A stretch of DNA of 64,000 nt, taken from Adiantum capillus-veneris. Its lineage: Eukaryota; Streptophyta; Polypodiopsida; Polypodiales; Pteridaceae. The notes under the pieces are model-generated. The model made no database searches, was not told the DNA's origin, and saw nothing but the letters and a program-made list of their open reading frames with translations. This document shows, in pieces, positions 57,600 to 64,000 of the stretch; position 1 is the stretch's first letter; the number at the start of each line of letters is the position of its first letter. The position numbers were made by a program, and so were the translations under genes. The stretch covers positions 66,168,895 through 66,232,894 of the forward strand of contig CM043944.1 in NCBI GenBank assembly GCA_014529385.2, in the 5' to 3' direction.

Positions 57600-60500
57600 A
57601 TTTTCCATCCTACACTTTATTAAAGATGAGTACTTAAAGTGAAAACTAAAAGCCACCCTTATTGAGGAAACATGGATACAAGGTCCACCAAATGTCCAAC
57701 CTAGACTACAAGAAAATAATTAGAGATTTGGCTTAGATTTGGATTCAAAGGCCACCACTTATTCAAGTAAGATAACTCCACTTGTTTAAGACAGTAATGT
57801 TTGAAGCCCCACCACTTGTCCAACCTAGACATTGATTAAATTTTGGTAAGATTTATCACAAATCTAGAGTAGAATCAAGATTCTATGGCCAAGGTAGTCA
57901 AATATGTTAGACAACACACAAAGCATAAGAGCACTCTAGATTCTCGTTGAGCATAAACTAAACAATAATCAAATGTTATATTCACTTGAGATTTCATCCA
58001 TGAAAAATGAAAATGATGCATGTACTTGAGATTTCCATCCATGTACAATACTTTACAATGTCAAGTAAAGTTATAGTCAGCAAACAACTCTTCTCCTGCT
58101 TCAACTTGACAAATAGTCTCAATGCATACATGGCCATATTCTTCTAACTTGATGTGTGAAGAGGTGCATTTATGCCAAGGTGGCAAATTTGGATCAAATG
58201 TATAGCGTACGTTGGGACAGACATTTGTACTGTGAGAACTATTTATATAGCCCGACACGTTTCCTTCTTCTACACAACCAATAATGTATGATTGATCTTC
58301 CTCTTCTTCTATGTTTGGATCCTCTAGAAGAGAATATTTATAAGATCTTGGAAATATTTTGCATATCTTTTTCCAGTCTTGAAATCTATACTTATGCCCT
58401 CCATAGTTTAGAATAGTCAAACCACTTTCTAGGGTAGTATGCACAAATAGCCCATAACCAGCTCCTTCAATACATGAAAGTCGCACTTCAAAATCCACAC
58501 CGTTAATATGGAAAATTACATCTTTGGGAATAGGAAAGGTTGGTGTCCCAAAAGGATCTTCATGCCAATCATAGTATGAAATACATCTAGTTTTTATATC
58601 ACTTAACTCCTTTGTGTCTGCAAAAAGAAGAAAATATTATGCATAAAATAATGAAAATATCAAAGAAAGATATCATTATTTTATAGTCCAATAGTTCCAT
58701 TGTATGGAAGACTTAGAGTGCCTCTTACATGGTGCCTCCAAGGTTTCCAAAAAATAAAATCATTGGAAAAAAAAGGCCACTGTGTCTCCAATCTATTGCC
58801 CATTTGAAGCATAGAGAGAACCAAGGTCCACCACTTGTCCAAGCTAGACATGGAGCATTGACACAAGATCCAACACTTATCCAAGAACCCTATAGTATAT
58901 GTGGTAACATGGGATGCATTGATGCAACAAAAGTAGTCTAGCCTCCTCATCCATCTCTTTTTTCTTGTAGCCTAGAAGGATTAGTTTCAAGGTCTATCAC
59001 TAGTCAAAAACTACACATAGAACATTGATACAAGGTTCCACCACATGTGAAACCTATCATCTCTAGTAGCATGGATGGTTTGATATCAAGGTTCATCGCG
59101 TGTCCTACCTATACTCTATTGTAGCATATAGATTCTGGTTTGGTGGTACTACACTTGTCCAAACTTGGCTTGTTGTTGATATCTGGAGGTAATCAAGGGT
59201 CCTCCACTTGTCCAAGTTAGGCATATAAAACAATTGCAAGGTCCACCATGTGTACAACATATGATTGATTATAGCATGCATGGTCTTATTTCATGGGCAA
59301 CCATCTTCTCTCCAACATGTGTCCAACCTCGGCTCCATTGAAGCATGGAGAGAAGCAAGGTCCACCACTTATCAAAGCTATTATTTTCTCCCAGTGCTTT
59401 CAAAACCCATAATACGTTGTACATGGGGGGGGGGGGGGGGGGGGATTCTTGTTTCAAGGTCCACCCCTTGGCTAAGATTGGATCCATTGAAACATAAAGA
59501 GAAGCAAGCTCTACCATTTGTCCAAGCTAGGAGCCATTGAAACATGAAAACCCCATAATATGCTGTATACGGGGGGTGTTTTTCAAGGTCTACCACTTGT
59601 CTAAGCTATGGTCCATTGGAACATGGAGAGAAGCAAAGCTCCACCACTTTTCTAAGCTAGGATCCATTGAAACATGGAGAGAAGCAAGCTCCATTGTTTG
59701 TCTAAGCTAAGCTCCATTGGAACATGGAGAAAACAAGCTCCACCACTTGCCTATTATTTCATAGAGATTCTGGTTTGAAGGTCCACCACTTGTCCAACCT
59801 TGCCTTCATGTATGGAGATAATCAAGAGTGCAATGCTTCTCTAAGCTAGGGACATAAAAGAGTTTCAAGGTCCACTACATATACGATCTATGATGGGTTG
59901 TAGCATGGGAGGTTTCATTTTAAGGTTGACCACTTCTCCAGCTCCGCTTGTCCAAACTCAGATCCATTGAAGAATGGAGAATAAAGGTGTACCAACTCTC
60001 CAAAATAGGCAAGACAATCTATATAAAACCCATGAATTGTTAATATATGCTATGCTGTGGAGTTTTGTTTGAAGTTCCACTCCTTATCCAAGCTACAATC
60101 CATTGAAGCATGGAACTAAGTAAGATATATCTCTAGTCCAAGATAGGATCCATTGAAACATAGAGAGAATCAAGGTCCACCACTTGTCCAAGCTATGCAT
60201 GGGTAATTGATATAAGGACCACTACGTTTTCACCTATACTATGCTCTATCATGGATGGTTTCATATCCCACCAATTTTCCAACCTATTTAGTAGGTTGTA
60301 TTATGGGGGTTTGGTTTCAAGGTACTTCACTTGTCTAAGGTGGGTTCCATTGAACCATGGAGAGAAACTATGTCTACCACTTGTCCGAAATATGCTCCTT
60401 TAAAACATAAAAACAAGGTCCACCACTTGTCCAAGCTAAAGTTTCTCTCCATTGAAGCATGGAGAGAAACAAGGTCTACCACCTGTCCAAAATATGCTCC

Positions 60501-60720
60501 ATTGAAACATAAAAGCAAGGTCCACCACTTGTCCAAGCTAATATAACAAATGGGTGTTGGTTACAAGGTGTACCACACTTGTCTAAACTAGTCTTCATGC
60601 AAGGTCTACCACATGTCCAAGCTATATGAGCTTGTTTTGAAGGTCTACCACACCTCTTGAAATTAGGATCCATGTAAGGTACACCTTTTGTCAAGCTATG
60701 CATTTAATGAGTACTAAAAC
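57600..60720 (-). repeat. Degenerate tandem array B, the core in opposite orientation
   Basis: The reverse complement of the array A core (GGTCCACCACTTGTCCAA) recurs on the + strand through 57,670-57,830 and 58,800-60,670, with linkers CATTGAAACATGGAGAGAAGC and CATGGGGG. It is interrupted by the SET exon. Another copy stands at 63,950-63,975, in the first intron. Sequence between cores holds no gene. Confidence 0.85.
58061..58617 (-). CDS. Terminal exon encoding a SET domain
   Basis: The acceptor TTCTTTTTGCAG ends at 58,618; two bases complete the split codon left by exon 2; 184 codons follow, ending in TGA at 58,061. The N-terminal SET motif is GAGYGLFV (residues ~908-915 of the joined protein), the substrate/AdoMet pocket is YINSSHSTNVCPNVRY, and the end is AGEELFADYNFT. 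These correspond to the GxG, NHSCxPN and GEELxxDY blocks of lysine methyltransferases. N-S-S-H-S replaces the usual N-H-S-C, an insertion that could affect activity. Cysteines after the SET domain are absent. SET domains methylate lysines, mostly on histones, using AdoMet. Confidence 0.8.
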
Positions 60721-63700
60721 TAAGTAAATTGCAGTACTTAAATACCTTTCCAAGCTCATTAAGATTTTGGTCTCTAAGGCCGGCCACCACCACATGTCTA
60801 ATCTATGCTCTAATTGATTACTTATGCTAGTTCTCAAAGTCCAAACATAAGCTCCCTTCTAGCAAGGTTAGTTTAAATTTAGGCTCCAGCACCTGTCTAA
60901 GCTAGGTTCAATTTATGAAGCATCACCATTTAACCATGCTACGATCTAATGTATCATATCAAGGGGGTATTGATAAAAGGTCCAAAACTTATTGAGTTCA
61001 AGCTCTTAAGTAATTAAGTCTTTGTGAGTATTAAATGTTATAGTTTTAGTCTACAGATCCACCATTCAAAAACTCAAGTAATTTACTATTTACATTCAAA
61101 CCTTGAATGCTTGAGATAAAAAATACAAACTCAATCAATACTATATAAAGCAAAATCTAACATTAAGAGTATCAAATCAGTAACAAGAAACACTAACATG
61201 CACAAGAAACTCAAAACATACGTGTCTCCATTTCCAAAAAGTCCTCCATTGACAGAGGATGGTGTTGTTGTTGTTCTTCTTCTCTTTGTGAAGAGCACTC
61301 CTCTGTAACAGGCACAATGTCGCCTGATTGCGAAGTGGATTGTTGAAGTCCAGCCCATTTTTCTATATCTTCATGAGACTTAACAAAGTCTAGCAGCATG
61401 GTCTCCATGCTTTTTGCCTCCTCCACACTATCAATTAAGCAAATAACTTCTTTTTTCTGTTGTATTCCTTCTTGTGCAACCAAGGAGCCATCACCAAAAA
61501 CATCAACAAGATTGCGGTCTTCAAAACAATATGTACGAATGTAGTGCTTGACCAAAGCTCTTTTTTTGGCCTCCAAATATTGCAAATCTGACATATCGTT
61601 ATCTGCTACTTGAAGAAGAGAACAATCAATTGGCATGGAATGTTCCTCTGATCTTCTTCTCAGGTCTTCAAATCCATTGCCTTGTCCCAAGAAGGCAATA
61701 ACTGTTAGGAATTGAATTGCTCCTTTGCAAGGAGCTGATGGAAAGTGATGCAATGCACCACAACAATGGTAGCTCAGATTATCTCCCATGGCGTGAAAGG
61801 CACATTGCAATTTTGTGAAGTTAGTGAAATCCACAAATGCAAGAAAGACAAATCCAGGATCTGTTGACCCTCCAGCAATAGCCAAGATCCCATCCAAAGC
61901 ATTGTTAAATGTCTCCTCACTCCACTTCAAATTGCCTCCAACGTTTTTTGTCATATCTAAAACACATAAGCCAATAGGCACTTTATTATTGAAGTGGCGC
62001 ATCAAGTAGAGATTGCCTTCCATTTGTAGGCTCACCACATAGATTGACCATGGCAAATCTCTAGGCTCAATTTTCTCCTTTTGAAGGTGAATTGCCCATT
62101 GCATGTATTTTATTGCTCCATCTGGAAAAGCCATTTTCTTTGTTCCACGCGTCAAACTAGATCTGATCCATTCCTCGCATAGCATTAAAATTGTTTTATA
62201 AACAACATCATTGATGTTATACATTTTGACCACCTCCTCCCAGTCTTTACATGGTGAAGACTCATTCAAATTGTTGAAGCCTTCAAGAAGTGCATCTTGA
62301 ATCAATTTGTCTTGCTTCAACTGCTTGATTCGATCATACATGTCAGTTGCATCACCATCCTTTGCACTCTTTGACAGTAAAATCTTCTCATCTCTAATCT
62401 CTTCTTGAATAGTCTTTACCTCTGATTCCTCAAGGCCACAAAGGTATCTAAATACAGTTGTTGGGGGTTTCTTATTCTCCTCTTCTAGATTTTCAATGAT
62501 TTCTATCCAGCAATCATAAACTAAATCAGAGTACGTGACCATGTGTGCCTGTTTAGCAATCCAACTTGCTGCTGCACTCATTCTTGCCAATCGAAGAAAA
62601 GCCTAAAAAGAGATAGAGAAATAATTAAACTATTGAGCAAGATTTGTTAATTAAACACTATCAAAAAGACAAAGAAAATAACTTACATCCCATCCGGCAC
62701 GAGATACATGTCCCTCTGCAATTCCACTTGCTGCCTTTGGTGGTCGTCCTGAGAAGATCCATTGACTCCGTAAATGTCTCAATATTTGGCTGTAAGGTTG
62801 CTTGACATACAATGCCTGAGCCTCCTCATTTGCAATGGCAGATATAGCAGTTGCAACAAATGGAGGAGCATTCACAACAATGCGAGCCTTTCTAAATTTA
62901 TACACGCTAATCAGTCTTTCAAAGATCTCTTTGTTGTTTTGTTCATTGTGAAGCAAAACTTTTGCAGCATAGATTGAATGCTGCCCATCAAGAATCCAAT
63001 AATGATAATCTTTAGTTTTTTGCTCCTCTACCTCTTCTACTGCCAAAGGAGTCCCCTTCTTTGATTTTGCATTTCGAACAGGCATCAAATATGCACATGC
63101 TGCAGGCTTGGTCGTACTCCGTGAAAATCCAAATAACACACTTTCAGCGTGTTTTTTATCCATAATACGTGCATTATAGTGATCAGGAGCAAACCAACAA
63201 TTTTGAATAGGGATATCAAATTCCCTATATTGGAAAGGAAAATAATTTATGTACTTATTCATTCCACCTGTATCTTTTTCTTGTCCTTTGATGGCCTCAG
63301 CTTCTAAAACATCTGGATCCACAATTCTCATCTTTGACATTGAACCCTCTGTTGATGAGGATGCCAAAGATGCCTTGTCTACATCCAAAATGGAACTAGT
63401 TCGCTTAGCTTCTACTTTCTGCACTTTTGCTTGCTTCTTTGTGGATGGTGGTCGTGAAGCTTTCACCTTTTTTCGTTGTAGTGTGGCAATGATGGAGCTT
63501 TGAAGTTGATCTGCTGTGATATTTGGATTTGATTCTGCAAACTTCCATCCTCGAGAAAACATTGTCTCTTCTTTGTTTCTAGACATGCGCTCCAATGCAT
63601 ATGCTCCTGGAGATAGTTGAAATTCTAGATTCATTGGAACTAGAATGTCAATGCATTCCACCTCTGGATGACTATCAACTACAGAGACAGATGCTTCCAC

Positions 63701-63874
63701 AACTTGTCCAACATCTTCAAACAAGCTGTCATTATCCTTTTTGGCAATAAATAGATGCACCTTATGAAATTGTGCACCCTCTATACCATGTATGTCCAAA
63801 TACCATTTCCTAAGATCATTGCAAGTATAGTCAACTGAGACAGCAACCCTTGCAACCTGTTTTTTTGGAGCCAT
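58061..63874 (-). CDS. Predicted three-exon gene: ParB/DGQHR-like, methyltransferase-like and SET fusion
   Basis: Joined exons 63,874-62,687, 62,602-61,222 and 58,617-58,061 give 3,126 bases, an uninterrupted frame of 1,041 residues plus stop. Junctions are GTAAGT/TTTTTAG (phase 0) and GTATGT/TTTTGCAG (phase 1), all canonical. Domain order: basic N-terminal region, ParB/DGQHR-like domain (~219-340), helical linker, dead DNA methyltransferase-like domain (~560-800), acidic Gln/Glu-rich linker, SET domain (~900-1,041). The last intron is 2.6 kb and filled with array B. A nuclear chromatin-associated role is inferred from the domains. The ATG is preceded by an acceptor (TTTGTTTCAG, 5 bases before), so a 5' untranslated exon lies outside the window. 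Confidence 0.65.
60721..61221. other. 5' end of the large intron
   Basis: AT-rich sequence with decayed repeat cores; no coding exon seen. The donor GTATGT begins at 61,221 on the minus strand. Confidence 0.5.
61222..62602 (-). CDS. Exon 2: degenerate beta-class DNA adenine methyltransferase-like domain
   Basis: The exon begins after TCTTTTTAG at 62,602 in phase 0 and ends at a GTATGT donor, leaving one base of a split codon: 460 codons plus one base. Residues ~397-560 are charged helices. A block then resembles the catalytic half of N6/N4 DNA methyltransferases: GLCVLDMTKN sits where DPPY would be, followed by the PGFVFLAFVDF strand. After about 150 residues comes NLVDVFGDGSLVAQ, which resembles the AdoMet-binding DxFxGSG motif. 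DPPY reads D-M-T-K and one glycine is displaced, so methyl transfer is unlikely. The order (DPPY before FxGxG) is that of beta-class enzymes. The assignment is by motif order only. Confidence 0.55.
62687..63874 (-). CDS. Exon 1: ParB/DGQHR-like domain with basic N-terminal region
   Basis: ATG at 63,874, then exactly 396 codons to a GTAAGT donor at 62,686. The first ~120 residues are unrecognised. A Lys/Arg-rich segment (about 130-155) could be a nuclear localisation signal. Residues ~219-340 resemble a ParB-type domain: FDIPIQNCWFAPDHYNAR, as in the P-x-N-x-R start, then YWILDGQHSIYAAKVLL at ~293, corresponding to the DGQHR/GxHR loop. His is kept and Arg is Ser. In bacteria and phages, ParB-type domains are often fused to DNA methyltransferases, and the next exon looks like one, which supports both calls. 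Confidence 0.6.
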
Positions 63875-63879
63875 CTTTC

Positions 63880-64000
63880 CTGAAACAAAAAAAACCAAAT
63901 GTTATTTTAACATATACTTTTTTGTAATGGATTAAGTTTGTGTGAATACAAGTTCCACCACTTGTTCAAGCTAGATCTAAGCAAGTATACATAGTGATCA
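63880..64000 (-). other. Presumed first intron, 3' end
   Basis: A pyrimidine tract and TTTGTTTCAG lie directly before 63,879. A repeat core (TTCCACCACTTGTTCAAGC) lies at about 63,953-63,972. The upstream exon is outside the window. Confidence 0.5.

Overview
The window looks like a stretch of nuclear chromosome from a land plant with a large, AT-rich, transposon-dense genome. The evidence is intron-bearing genes, Ty1/copia and Ty3-type LTR retrotransposons with plant-style primer binding sites, degenerate TTTAGGG-type (AAACCCTAAA) arrays, many (CT)n/(GT)n microsatellites and a CACTA-type transposon end. A seed-free vascular plant such as a fern would fit, but that is inference. There are no bacterial genes, operons or CRISPR arrays.

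Left third (1-24.4 kb). After unassigned sequence and a decayed intron-containing coding remnant (2.3-4.0 kb) comes a tandem 180-bp repeat (5,481). Its third unit is split by a 17-kb nested retrotransposon (5,853-22,813), bounded by a perfect 5-bp duplication GTATG and primed by tRNA-Asp. Its gag is interrupted by a minus-strand Ty1/copia element (11,116-16,166). The rest of gag plus protease lies inverted at 16,167-20,295. The 3' part carries a captured heavy-metal-binding (HMA) gene fragment and a CACTA end. An array of ACGT-core palindromes follows at 23.8-24.2 kb.

Middle (24.4-47.7 kb). A non-autonomous tRNA-Asp-primed LTR element (25,155-29,998, duplication ATGTA) has a palindromic left LTR, so both outer ends are U3 ends. 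It sits inside an older repeat family, and a paralogous empty site is visible at 31.24 kb. Beyond it are telomere-like arrays, gag and pol remnants of at least three more LTR elements, a tRNA-derived SINE-like sequence, a long inverted repeat around a telomere-like array, and a duplicated 70-codon unit.

Right third (47.7-64 kb). This holds the only apparently intact host-type coding exons, all on the minus strand. Two exons (63,874-62,687 and 62,602-61,222) encode a ParB/DGQHR-like domain followed by what looks like a catalytically dead beta-class DNA adenine methyltransferase. They are followed by three separate exons, each with its own stop codon: a SET domain (58,617-58,061) and two FCP1/NIF-type HAD phosphatase-like domains (57,418-56,220 and 51,110-50,353). 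All three have phase-1 acceptors matching the phase-1 donor of exon 2. The locus could therefore offer alternative 3'-terminal exons, or be a cluster of related genes. The introns are packed with a degenerate tandem family (core TTGGACAAGTGGTGGACC) that changes orientation within the locus. This region is the best candidate for an undescribed system.

All functional statements rest on reading motifs and splice signals by eye; no database search or transcript evidence was available.
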